Source: Tetrastigma voinierianum (Eukaryota > Streptophyta > Magnoliopsida > Vitales > Vitaceae). Taken from it: a DNA stretch of 64,000 nucleotides. The stretch covers positions 62,001 through 126,000 of the forward strand of contig JAEQBH010005293.1 of NCBI GenBank assembly GCA_016808115.1, given 5' to 3'. Under the pieces are notes generated by a model that saw nothing but the letters and a program-made list of their open reading frames with translations, had not been told where the DNA came from and searched no databases. Below are positions 1 to 11,290 of the stretch, piece by piece (the first letter of the stretch is position 1; every line of letters starts with the position of its first letter). Position numbers and translations under genes: made by a program.

Positions 1-18
1 TCTAAGATTCATGAAACA

Positions 19-2127
19 TGTGAAACCCCAGAAAATCCAAGATTTTGGATAAAGGGTAAAATAGAAATTTTGGTTGAAAATCCGGAATTTTTCTAGATCT
101 CGGATGACGAAACGGACTTCTCCGTTGAAATCGTCTCTTGAAATTTAGCTACCACGTCGAATTTCGTTAGATTCCGAGGTGGTCGGAATTTCACGTTTTT
201 CTAGGCATGGGTTGTCGGATGACACATGGCGAGACTAAAGTTCACTTAGCACCGCAAAGGTGTGACCGCCTGGCACTTAAAGAAATGGGGCTCACGATGA
301 GCCACATAGGTGCTTCATGATCCCATGGCTCACAATGAGCCACATGAGGGGATGATGTCATAAAAAGGATTTAAGAAATAAGAAAATTATGGGAAAAATG
401 AGGGCCACCAATTTGGTTTGAGGAAAGGGAGAGGAAATTTCCTCCCTTTGACCGGATGTGTGGTGTGCTCCAAAAAGGAGGAGAAAGTGCAAGGAGAAAG
501 GAGAAAATGAAAGGGAAATGAGATGAGAAAATGAGAAAAAGAAAAGAAAAGCAAAAAGAAAGAAAGGAAGAGGGCAGAAAGAAAAGAAAGAAACCGTGAG
601 AGAAAAGGAAGAGGAAAAAGGAGAGGAAGGGAGGGAAGGGAAAAGGAGGGTTTTCCGGGTTTCGAGGCGGTCGGCAGTTGGAAAGTTCGGACAAAGTTGG
701 TGCATGCGGTGGGATCTCGTGTGGTTTAAAGTTGGAGTTCGACAAACTCAAGAGGTAGGACTATTTTCCACCACTTGGTTTACTTTTAGCCCTGAGCTTT
801 ATAATGGTAGGGGTTGCTTATGGGAGGCCATGAGAGGCCATGTAAATTAGTTCCAAGCTTTGGAATTAAAGGGTATGGATTTCATGACCGGTTTCACGGA
901 TTATGGGAGTTAGGGTTTGAATTAGAAACCGAAAGTTTCTATGTATCATGGTTGTTTGATGTGATGACAAGGATTGGAACCGGATTGGTTCATGGTTGAA
1001 AAGGGGCCGTGAGGTACCCTGTTGAATGGTCCCAAGTTGGTGACCCAATTGTGTGTTAGTGCTTGCTTGAATAACATGCAGTGTGTGGAAATGTTATATT
1101 GATGCATTAATATAGTTTGCATGGAGGTAAATTATATGTGTAAATTATAATTATCCATGGTGTGTAAATGTTTCATGTAGTGCTCATTCATGCATGTAAC
1201 ATGAGGAAAATGCATTGGCATCATGCATTTCATATGCACGGTCACATCGCGTCAGGTCGGGTGTGGGTGCAGGGTATGGCTTATTCATCAGTGTTGGTGA
1301 GTGGGTCGTGAGCTCGGAAAAAAAATGGGACAAAGTCAAGGTGAGAGATTCACGAGTGTGTAAATGATCGAAAATGATGATAAATTACATGTTTTAAGCG
1401 GAGCAAGTTGGGGTAGATCCCCCCCCCAGGGTGAAAGTCCCACAGGTTATTCACGGTTAGACATGAATCCCGACGATGCAAGTTCTTAAAAATGTTGAAA
1501 AAGGCGTGCGGCGTCCTACGGTGTAAACCCGAAAATCCGTGACCAACAAAATAAAGGAAAAATACTTTGATAAATAAATTGGAGGGTTTTCCAATGGTTT
1601 AGTCAGGGTGTGTGACTGGTTTTATTTCACATTTGGCATTCCAGGTGTGAAATTCGGTTGGGACTTCGGAATTGGTGAGCATGAGGGTTGCATCATGCAT
1701 GATATGAACATTTCATATAGAAAATAATTGTATGGAATGTGATTGATTGTTTATATATGCCATTGCATATGCATTTTAGGTGGGGTAACCCTTGTAGGAA
1801 AATTTTCTGCGGGCTTTGCTCACCGGAGTGGGACTTACTTTCCCAGGTGCGGGGCTATCGGGGAGACGGCACTCAGTAGAGGTAGTTTCTAAGAAGAAAG
1901 CCGAAATGTGGCTTTGAGTAAATATTTTGTAAAGATGTATAAATCTTTTTGTAGAACAAGCATGGAAACTAATAAATATAGTTGATTAATTTTGTTTTAT
2001 GAGTATGAATGTATGGGCCCCATGTGGCTATTTTACTCATGTATGCGTCTCGTGATACGAGATGTATAGATTTTCGCGAGGTTGGCCCAGACCCAGTCAA
2101 CGGACACCCCGGGTTTGGAAAGTCCTG
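19..2127 (+). mobile_element. Solo LTR, gypsy family 2 (copy 1)
   Basis: A long terminal repeat beginning TGTGAAACCCC and running about 2.1 kb without any gag or pol sequence attached. It matches, in reverse, the sequence at 34793-36930 and, shorter, 40741-42238. The motif AAACA lies just before it (14-18) and just after it (2128-2132), as expected of a 5-bp target duplication, so I read it as a solo LTR left by LTR-LTR recombination. It contains a purine-rich block near 470-650 and the conserved LTR block at 1776-1844. The terminal CA is lost, so the right edge is uncertain by a base or two. Confidence 0.8.
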
Positions 2128-2132
2128 AAACA

Positions 2133-2469
2133 TCTTACGACCAACAAGGATTTGATGTGACTTTTTTGCTTGATCAAAGTGTCTTTGCCATCTGAATTGC
2201 TCACACAAAAACCAACGAATAACTACACATTGCAACAAGTCGACGACAAAAGCATAAGAAAACAAAGGCAAATCAAATGAAAACTCATATCGGGTGGAAG
2301 AAACCACTTTATTGGGGGAGGAATCCGGATATGAGAAAACGAAACAATGGGAGGGGTGATTTCAGGTCAAGGAAAGCCAAAAAACCCATTCCTTCTTTCT
2401 AACGGGATGAAAAGAGCAGACAAAAAAGAAATCACAATTTCCAAAGGAGGAGAGGATGGGGTGCCAGGC
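2133..2469. other. Unassigned flanking DNA
   Basis: Sequence right of the solo LTR. It should be contiguous with positions 1-18 once the LTR is removed. I see no recognisable gene, RNA or repeat family; open frames are short. Confidence 0.4.
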
Positions 2470-2713
2470 GCTAAAACAAAACTCTAGTTAAAGTTAAAAT
2501 CTCTTAAGAAATAGTCATTACTATAAACTACCACTTATGATTAGTTTTTTCACAAATTTATGTTGCACATAGTAGATAATTCAAAACTAAATGACTAAAT
2601 TCTGTAGATCCACTTCTACTGATTATTGGAAAAAAATCTAAAACCAATTAGTGATTATTGATTTTTTTATTCCTTTGGAATGCAATAGAGTTATTAAAAG
2701 TTCTACACTATAG

Positions 2714-2793
<80 letters not shown>

Positions 2794-4000
2794 GTTTTCT
2801 TCTAATTTTTATTTTGAAAATTTCCTTCCATTTTCATTATAAAATTATTAGGACTTAAAATATTAGTATTTTTTGAGCAATTATTTTTCTTATAACATTT
2901 AAAGCATTTGAGCTAATTCTTTAAGTATATTTTAAATTTATAGTTTGCTTGGAAATTTTGACCTTGTCATAATGAATGTTTTTATAAATATTATTGTATC
3001 TAATTACCTAATAATGCTTATTATGTATCTATCACAATGTTTTTTTTTTTCGTATCTTTCAAAATTATCCTTAAAAGTGTCTGATGTTGATTGATTCACG
3101 AGTAGTAGTCATAGAGAACCACAGTTGGCTGTAGAGATTCTTATCTAGTGGATTTCATGCCACATTTGTTTCTTGCTCTTTATTCGATAATTTTGTTTAT
3201 ATAAAAGGCCATTCTTTATTCCTAGAAAATTTGGAAAGAAAATGCAAGATAAAAGAAAGTAAAGAAAATAAAATAGGAAGAAAATAAAAATATATTCAAA
3301 TTTACTAAATTCCTTTTATGTTGCTTCAAAATCATTTACGTATTCTTTCTATTTATAAAATTAAATAATTTTAAAATGAACAAAATTTTAAGAATTTTTA
3401 ATTTCTTTTATCTTTATATTTTCATGAGTGAACTAAACATTAGAAATCATTTTCACTAATTTTTTTCTTTTCTTCACTTTTCTATAAACCAAACATTGGG
3501 TTACTTTGGTGATATAAATATTTCTCTTGTTTGTTAAATACAAGAGCTTCATATCGAGCATCACTTGATTTTAGAAAGTTTTTTTAGTACATTTGAATAC
3601 AAGTGGAATTACTCTTACGTGAAACTTTTCATCAACTTCTTCAATCTATTAATCGTTAAAAAGTTTTTAGAATCTCTAATTAAACCCACGATTATGCATT
3701 TGGTGTGATGTTTATTTAAAGTCTATCAGATCTCTTTATGCATTTGTTTTGAACTGCTGATACGGTTCTTTCCATTTGTTTGTTCTAATGGAAAAATTTT
3801 AAGTTGTTATGAGACATTATATATATTCTAACTAAACAAGATACAATATTTATTTTGTCATCACTTTTCTTTTAAGGGTTCACTTCTTGTGTTAAGATGT
3901 GGAAAAGTTAGATAAGTATGAGTAGAGTCATGAAACAAAAACAGGTACTTAGAGAGTAAATAAATATATGCTAAAAAAATTTAACTTATTAACTCTCTTT
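2470..4000 (+). repeat. Duplicated segment, copy 1
   Basis: Three stretches (about 2480-2710, 3620-3760 and 3790-3960) match, in the same order and orientation, 38010-38215, 38440-38600 and 38800-38970. The shared anchors include TAGATAATTCAAAACTA and TTTGGAATGCA. About 0.9 kb of copy 1 (2711-3620) has no partner and starts with the AT microsatellite. No coding frame is visible. It could be an old segmental duplication or two members of an unnamed dispersed repeat. Confidence 0.65.
2717..2791. repeat. (AT)n microsatellite
   Basis: An uninterrupted AT dinucleotide run of about 75 bases. The open frame across it encoding alternating Tyr-Ile is an artefact of the repeat. Confidence 0.97.
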
Positions 4001-5339
4001 GTATGAATAAAATAATTTGGAAGTTGTCAAGATTCTAAACAAGTAGTTTAATATAGTATATATTTTATAAAAGATTTACCAAAATGACCCAACTGTTTTG
4101 AAGTTTCCTAGTTGGTAACATACCGCGAGGTGAAAACTAAGTGCAAGTGCGAGTCATCCCAACAGTAATGGGATAGTGATCAATATGGTATGGATCATAG
4201 AGATAGTTTCTATCAAGTACGAAATTAATCTAACTCAATTTTATTTGAATAAAATAAAAATGAAGGAGTGAATAATTTAATTAACCTAAATGGATACACT
4301 AGGTTATCTGAAATAGATGAAAACTTCGATGTATGGAAGCTCTTGGACACCGATTTCACGAATCAATCAATTTCAATCACCTAGTTTAATTAATCAATGT
4401 TTATTCCTATATTGATGATGGATTTCTAAAATGTCATTATTAATCTTTCTTAAGCATCAATAACATATTCCAATAGATAACTTAACAACATCTATGTGAT
4501 AACTATGAATCTACATAACTCATTAAGCATAGAAAATCATAAAACCATATATAAACTCATAAATATCTCTTCTCAATGATAATCATATGGTATATCATTC
4601 AAGGTCAAATTCAATCATCACTTCTTGATCTCAAATTGAATCACAAATCATGTGAATAATATTGAATTACCCACAAGCATTATGAGAAAGAATGAAATAC
4701 TCAATAGATATGGACTGAAACATCCAATCAATTAAAAACTAAGATAATTTCAAACATTCATAATCTAGCTACATCGTAGCCTAGAGAAAAATCTAAAACA
4801 TCATCAATTGAATAAAAAACATATATGTAAATAGAGTCATAATGAGAGAAAGATAAAGAACTACAGATATAGTAGAAATCTTCTCTTCTCAACTTTGTTC
4901 TCTCACAAAAATAGAGCCTTGAGTTGTTTACCAGCCCCTTTTGAAACCGACAACTTATTTATAGTATCCTCTCTTATGGGCTTTAAAAAGGCCAAATTTG
5001 GAAAATTTTGGGCTTGAGGTCCGTGAAAATGCTTGGGTGCCATTGTTCAAGTGTTGGGCCGATGCTACACATTTTATCCACTCTTGTTGATTGACGTTGA
5101 AGCATTATTGTTCAAGCGATAGGGCTACCCTTGCTATTCATTCTAGGGATTCAAGCGCCCGGGGTGCCATTGCTCAAGCACCGGCTACCCTTTATTAAAA
5201 TGAACTTTTGTTAGCACCAATCCTCAACTTTGCTCATAAGTCATTGCTCTCAAAGAATTAATCTAGTTACCAAAATCAAAAATAAAAATGCATCAAAACA
5301 CTCATAAAAACGAGAACTAGAAAATATCACGTGTAAAAA
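4001..5339. other. AT-rich gene-free stretch
   Basis: Mostly AT-rich with no supportable gene. A GC-richer part at about 5030-5200 repeats degenerate phrases such as ATTGTTCAAGCG followed by GGGCTACCC three to four times, spaced about 60 bases apart. The origin of this block is not recognised. Confidence 0.45.
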
Positions 5340-5757
5340 TGTTGATTGTGTATGATTTAATATATGAAATATTTATATTGCGTTTACTATAAATGCATTA
5401 ATGTGGTATGTGAAAATTTTGGTGTGTGAATAGTGTCTCGGGGCTGTATTTACACCCTTTTGAGATACGTCATTATTGTTGCATGTTTTGATTGCGTTAT
5501 TTTCAATTACCTGGTGTGTTAAGGACATATAAATGGAATGATGTATATGAGAATTATGATTGTACGGTTATTGCGTAGGAAACTATATGCATGGTATAAT
5601 GCGTATAGGAAAAAGGAAAATGCTAAGGTTAGGAACTATAACCTTAGGGATTGGGATGAAATGAACATGAAAATTTTGAAATAAATGAATTGAGTGGTTA
5701 GCAGTTAGCACCACGTAGGAAGTGAACGGGTCAGTTCACGGTTGTCAAGTCTATTAG
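5340..5757 (+). mobile_element. Gypsy family 1 leader fragment
   Basis: This matches the reverse complement of 14140-14480 and of 27850-28230, which lie just upstream of gag in interiors A and C. Shared pieces include GAATAGTGTCTCGGGG, the GCATGGTATAATGCGTATAGG region and GTAATTGTCA. It is therefore a detached piece of family 1 leader in plus orientation. It stops abruptly at 5757, where an oppositely oriented family 3 LTR fragment begins. Confidence 0.75.
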
Positions 5758-6134
5758 TAATTGTCACACACATGGCTTGCCATGTGTCACACATGCATGC
5801 CTTTGCCATGCATTGTGACACATGGCTTGCCATGTGTCACTCACATGGCTTGCCATGTGTTACCACATGGTTCGCCATGTGTCATCCATGTTTCGCCATG
5901 TGTGTGTTATTTCATTCACGCGTTTCCTCGAAATACGTGAAATTCCGACTATCTTGGAATTCAACAAAATTCGACTGGGTAGCTAATTTTCACGAAACGA
6001 TTCCAACGGTGCAATCCATTTTGTCATCCGAGATCTGGAAAATTCCCAACTTTTCTCTAGACTATTTAGATAAATTACCGTTTTGCCCCCTTTTTATCTG
6101 AAAAATTTAAATTTAAAATTTTCACGGGTTTTAC
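5758..6134 (-). mobile_element. Truncated LTR, gypsy family 3 (U3 end)
   Basis: Equivalent to 36936-37309, the outer end of the family 3 5' LTR. On the minus strand it starts TGTAAAACCCG. It retains only about 377 bases of the LTR and carries the CACATGG/CCATGTG hairpin array (5768-5915). It may be the remaining 3' LTR of the element whose 5' LTR is at 32669-37309, with the family 1 chain now between them. Confidence 0.65.
5768..5915. repeat. CACATGG-CCATGTG inverted-repeat array
   Basis: About five imperfect units of the form CACATGGCTTGCCATGTG occur in a row, with spacers of a few bases. Each unit is a short palindrome able to form a hairpin. A related, more decayed array sits at 36990-37105 in the matching LTR. 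Confidence 0.85.
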
Positions 6135-6136
6135 TG

Positions 6137-8142
6137 TGACGCCCCAAAACCCGAGGATCCGTTGACTACCCGTCAACCCACGGAATACAAGTGGATGTCG
6201 GGTTACGAGACCGCCCTTGAGAAAATCGGGCAAGTCTCCTTTGTGAGCTCTACCCAAATACATCACACACGCCAGCCTGTCCCAACGATTAAATATATGC
6301 GATATATATCAATATAGCCACTTGGGCCCATAACGATTACTCAATACATACCGACTATGAATACAACTATACTTACCCAATAGTTACGAGTTAATATGTT
6401 TTTACTCTTATACAATACATACATTAAACTTAAAAAGTTCTAATACATGTATACATCAAGCCACCACCCAGATTTCTTCTAATCCTCAGTCTCTAGGACG
6501 AGCCGTCCCCTCGCATGCTCCCTGTGCCTGTAAAATAAAGGGGATCCCACGACGGGGTGAGCTAAAGCTCTTTAGGAGAATCGCCCTAAGTGGGCTACTC
6601 ACCACCTAAGTCTGATTGTGTTCAAAGTAAACACACATCCAAGCAAATGCATGATCTACTTGAATGTCTACATGACCCGACTCGGATCCCGAGTCCTCAT
6701 GGAGCTCTCTCACACTCTCCTAAGCCTCGTGTAAGGAATATTAGGTTCAATAGTGGACAACCTCCCGATGTATATATATATCGATTGGACGCTCAGGCGA
6801 TTGATATATTATTTGTTTGTGGACTACCCTCAGGTAGATATCAATTGGGTAAAGCTCAGACGATTGATATTTTTTCTTCATTTGGACTACCTTATAGGTG
6901 TTAATATTTTGGAGCTACCCTACGAACCATTTTCCTCTAGACTCGTCTCATGCACTAACTCCTAAAATCATAGGATGTTCCAGTGCATATGGAATGCATG
7001 TATGCCAATTCCAATACAGTCTAATCCACATGCAAATATATAAACATGAATATATTCACATAAAAATTTAATCACACAATCATGTTATGTGGTATTCTAC
7101 AACTCATACATCCAAGATTAGCTCCCTTGGGCTAATGATCACACCGCAGTAATTTGATTTGCAAATCACTTTCGACCAAACACATATTTTCTGAAAATAT
7201 ATTTTGGGAACAACATTTCGGAATAGTGAAACCCTCGGTTACTATTCCCGAAAAATCACAAATCAACGGTTCACCTTGTGAACCCGCAATCCACGGCCAT
7301 TCCCGGCCCAATCAAACCAACACATGATGTGCACATGAATGTACACTTAAATCAACCCAAACAACCCGTGACCCGCTCGTTTTACGAATTTGTCACGGAT
7401 GGTGAGAGAAAAAATCCCAATTTCTAACAATTTGGTCCCATGTTTTGGGGGACCAGTCAAAGCGACCTGCGACCTCATTCAGCGAAACATTAGTAAAACA
7501 TTTAAAATGGGAATAAAACCCAGTAGGGAGAAAATCCTGCCTCAGAAAGGAGTTTGAAGAAACTCACGATCAGGGAATCCGCAGCGTAGCACTGCCACGC
7601 GTGAAACGTTTTCCCCTTCGCCCAGAAGGCGTAGGCGATTCGGATCGCCGTATTTTTAGAGAAGTTAGACTCTCATAAAACATAAAAAAAAAAAAAGAAC
7701 CGGTGCTCTACGCCTGCATGATTTGGTCTTCATTTTTGAAGAGATGACACTGTGGACATTTGTCCTTTAGTGTCATTAAATCATTTTCATTAATGACCTT
7801 TTTGTCCTTAACTTCCAGTTTGACATTCGACCGACCGTCCATTTCATCATTTCTCTACTCAACGCCTGCTTATAGCACATGAGTACTTGTTATATGTGAT
7901 TTTCGTCGCATCGAAAATCGTTTTATGGCACCCGAAACGCGATGCCTTGAAAAACGTGCCGAATCCGACTGTCTCGGAATATTACGAAATTTTACGTGCT
8001 AACTAGACAGAGGCGATTCCAACGGTTTGATCCGTTTAGTGCATCAAGGATCTGAAGAATGAAATTGCAGTTTTTAGCGAAATTACAATTTTGTAATCGA
8101 GTAATTTGCCCTATTCGAGAAATTGGAATTTCTCGGGTCTTG
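6137..8142 (-). mobile_element. LTR 1 of the family 1 chain
   Basis: On the minus strand this LTR ends in TTTTGGGGCGTCA (window start) and begins near AAGACCCGAGAAATT (window end). It is about 2.0 kb and aligns with the LTRs at 16185, 22386 and 29858. It acts as the 3' LTR of interior A. The polypurine border is damaged: the sequence passes directly from GGGTCTT to GATCCTTAAAGG, where the other copies have GGGTCTTACATTCTCC. It contains the internal minisatellite (6755-6905) and the conserved LTR block (6541-6610). Confidence 0.85.
6755..6905 (-). repeat. LTR-internal minisatellite (LTR 1)
   Basis: About two to three units of roughly 70 bases. Each contains a GATATAT...ATTGGGC element and a GGACTACCCTC element. 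The same array occurs in every family 1 LTR of the window with a different number of units. Confidence 0.75.
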
Positions 8143-8288
8143 ATCCTTAAAGGAATTTAGATCAGAAATTCGGGACAAATCTAATCACACATGCATATGC
8201 AACACGCACTCTACCATGCATGTAAACAGTCATTTGAATTTTAAACGACTAAACTATGCACCTTCATCCCTAAACGAGAAGGGATAAG

Positions 8289-10585
8289 TATAAGACCCGA
8301 GAAATTCCAATTTCTGGAATAAGGGCAAAATCGTAATTTTGATTATAAAATTATAATTACGGTTAAAGTCCGTGAGTAATTCTCACAGACCTCGGATGAC
8401 AGAAAGCAGTTATGCTAGTTGGAATCGTCTGTAATCTAGTTAGCACGTAAAATTTACTTAATTTCTTGGGACGGTCGGGTCGGCCCGTTTTTCGAGGCAT
8501 CGCGTTTCGGTGCCGTAAGTCGATTTTCAATGCGACGAAAGGCACATATAACATGTACTCAAGTACCATAAGTGGTATGATAGAGAAATGATGAAAATGG
8601 ACGGCCGGGTAGTCTGAATATCAAATCGAACTTGAGGACATACATGTCATTTAGAGAATTGATTTAAGTCACTAAGACAAAATAGTGCACATAGCGTCTT
8701 CCCGATTTGATGAGCCAAGCGTGAATTTGCGGGTGATCAGTGAGCCCCAAATTTACGATTCTAGAGAGAGAGTAAATCGGATGGATTTAGTTTCGGCCAG
8801 ACAGAGAAAGCGTTCTAGCGGAGGCGAGCTCGCGTGGACCCGGGTTCTGGTTTTGAACTCAGAAGGTGAGATTTTCTTTATTTGCGTTTTATTCCCATTT
8901 TTTAAGGGTTTTTCGATGTTTCAGTTGGTTGAGCCGTGAGACCGTTTGATCGATCCCGAAAACATGGGATAAATTTGGGAAATTGTTGAGATTTTTGTTA
9001 GGCGAGTGACTATCCATAATGCTAGGGGCTGTTTGTGTGTTTGGCATTTAAAATGCATGTGATATGAGAAAATGGGAATGGGTGGATTGTCAGTTCCCAA
9101 AACATGGGACCCGGAGTGAAAGAATTTTAGACATTCTTGGGCGGTCAGTGTGCATTGGGGGCCCGGAATTGGGGTGTTTATATGGTAATTATGGAATAAA
9201 TTATGCTTGAATAAAAGGTCGAGAATGGGCCGTATGATCGGTCCAATATGGGACCCGAATTGATGGGTTTTCTTTGAGCAAAAGGGTCTGGCTAGTAAAG
9301 CGTTTTCATAGGCTGTTTGGGTGTGGTTTGTTTAATTTGTGTATTAAATGTTTGCCCAGTTCTTTGGGCCGGGAATGGCCGTGGTGAGGTTCACTAAATT
9401 GAGCAGGTGTTTTCAATGATTTTCGGGAATAGTAAGCGAGGTTCACTATTCCCCGGAATAATTCCTAAAAATATATATTTTTTGTGAAGATGCGTGTTGG
9501 CGAGTGATTTAAATTAAATTGCTCGTGTATGATCATTAGCCCGAGTGAGCTAATTTTGATGTGTGATTTACAGTTTTATGTAAATATATTCATGTATATA
9601 AATTTGCATGTGGATTTAGACTAGTGGAGCGCATACATGCATTCCACTTATGCCTTTGGAACATCCTATAGGAATGAGTGCATGAGATGAGTGTAGAGAA
9701 ACAAGGTTCGGAGGATAGTCTAAAATATATATTCATCGGAGGGTAGTCCACAAACTAAATAATATATCAACCGTCGGAGCGGCCCAGTTGATATATATTC
9801 ATCAGAGGGTAGTCCACAAACTAAATAATATATCAGCAGGTCGAATTGGCAGTTGATATTTATTCATCTCGGGTGGTCCACAGGCAGACATATATATCAA
9901 TGTTCGGGCGGCCCAATTGATATATTCATCGGAGTTGCCCACTAATAAATTAATAATTCTCATACGAGGCTTAGGCGAGGTGTGAGAGAGTCAGTGAGGG
10001 CCTGGATGAGTTGGTCACGTAGACATTCAAAGTAGGATCATGCATTTGCTTGAATGTTTGTTTAGAATTAGACATTACCAGCGCACTTAGGTGGTGAGTA
10101 GCCCACTTAGGCGGTTCTCTCTGCGAGCTTTTAGCTCACCCGTCAGTCGAGGATCCCCCTTTCCGCAGTGGGGGCGTGCGAGGGAGAAGACTCATCCTAG
10201 AGACCGTGGATTAGAAGAAAAGCCGGATTAATGGCTTTGGCTTGGCGATATCTACATGTATTCGAAATTTCCCTAATTTTAATATATGTTGTATAAGAAC
10301 CAAACATTTGAACTCTTGTAACTATTGGGTATATAGTTGGGTCGCAGTTGTGTATTGAGTATCGTTGTGACCCCAGTGGCCGATATTACACAAATGTGAT
10401 TTGATCTCTTGGATATATTGAATATATTGAATGCCACTTGGGACAATTTATATGCAGTCTTGTTTTAGGTAGAGCTCAGGTACAAGGGCTACGCGAATTT
10501 TAAAGTGGCGTCGGGTAACCCAGACCTCCACTTATTCCGCGAGTTGACGGGTAGTCAAAACGGACCCCCGAGGTTTGGGGCTTCA
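8289..10585 (+). mobile_element. Nested solo LTR, family 1, plus strand
   Basis: A complete 2.3 kb family 1 LTR in opposite orientation. It begins TATAAGACCCGAG (TG decayed to TA) and ends GGTTTGGGGCTTCA. Interior A is continuous across it: 8145-8288 followed by 10586 onward matches the uninterrupted stretch at 24316-24480 in interior C. No gag or pol is attached. The target duplication is not clean (ATAAG before, CAATG after), although the flanks join correctly. It carries its own minisatellite and conserved LTR block (10085-10165). Confidence 0.85.
9715..9955 (+). repeat. LTR-internal minisatellite (nested solo LTR)
   Basis: About four units of roughly 65-70 bases. Each has a pattern of TCATCGGAGGGTAGTCCAC, AAACTAAATAATATATCA and a GGCCCAGTTGATAT-like part. 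It is the longest and clearest array among the family 1 LTRs together with 22920-23165. Confidence 0.85.
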
Positions 10586-11290
10586 CAATGGCCCGCATGC
10601 GTCTCGGCTCCCACGTTGACTCCTCCGGCTCCACGGTGCCGCCGCGTAGCACTCTCACTAGCCTCACGGTCTTGCGTCGCAAAACATGATCACGACTATC
10701 AACAATGGCCTGCTGGTCCCTTTCTCGGAGGTCCCATCCATAGCAACTCAATGTCCCCAATCCACCACATGAAATTTGGATGCGGGTATATTCCGAGAGC
10801 ATGGAGACGTGAAGCACCTCGTGGACACTTGTCATCTTTGACGATAGCGTAAACGGTACACTACGGTGCCTATCCTCTCGAAATTATCTCGAAGGTCCAA
10901 TAAACCTTGGCGATAACTTCCCATGCCTGGCTTGACCCTCCTCTCTTAGGAATCACCTTCAAAGGAAGCGTGATCACTAACCTCGAACTCTAAGGTCGAC
11001 GTCGGGCATTAGCATAGCTCTTCCTCTCAGGCTACGGCTGAGTGAGAGAGCGGTATCGTATCAACTCACCTTCTCAAAGGTGTCTCTAATCATATCGGGA
11101 CCGATGATGGAGCTCTCTCACCTGGGTCCAACATACTTGATGATTACATGGCCTCACATACAATGCCTCCTATGGTGCCATTACATTGCACTCGCGATAA
11201 GCTTGTTGTTGTGGCGAGTCCACTAAGAGACGATTATCCTCTACCACTTATGATGCAGGACACATGTTTGCAATATGCCCTCAACACCCG
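10586..11290 (-). pseudogene. Interior A: integrase C-terminal region
   Basis: Minus-strand frames show VHEVLHVSML, the conserved segment after the SH3-like fold of plant gypsy integrases, followed by the degenerate chromodomain-like tail. Further upstream are pieces matching the end of the catalytic core: GES-like, IRDTFEKV-like and a degraded AYNNSY region. Integrase would insert the cDNA into chromatin in the nucleus. The frame is broken by many stops and shifts, so this is a remnant only. Confidence 0.75.

Noticed and set aside
358..751. Open frames rich in Phe, Ser and Leu on the minus strand
   Set aside because: They translate the purine-rich block of a solo LTR. Low-complexity composition and no motif; the same artefact occurs at 34306-34824 and 36169-36856.
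2658..2858. Open frame with a long Tyr-Ile run
   Set aside because: It is the (AT)n microsatellite translated; not a gene.
5768..5915. CRISPR-like array
   Set aside because: Repeats are palindromic units with tiny spacers inside a plant LTR; there is no prokaryotic context.
8284..10590. Target duplication of the nested plus-strand LTR
   Set aside because: ATAAG before and CAATG after do not match well. The insertion itself is supported by continuity of interior A, but I do not claim the duplication.
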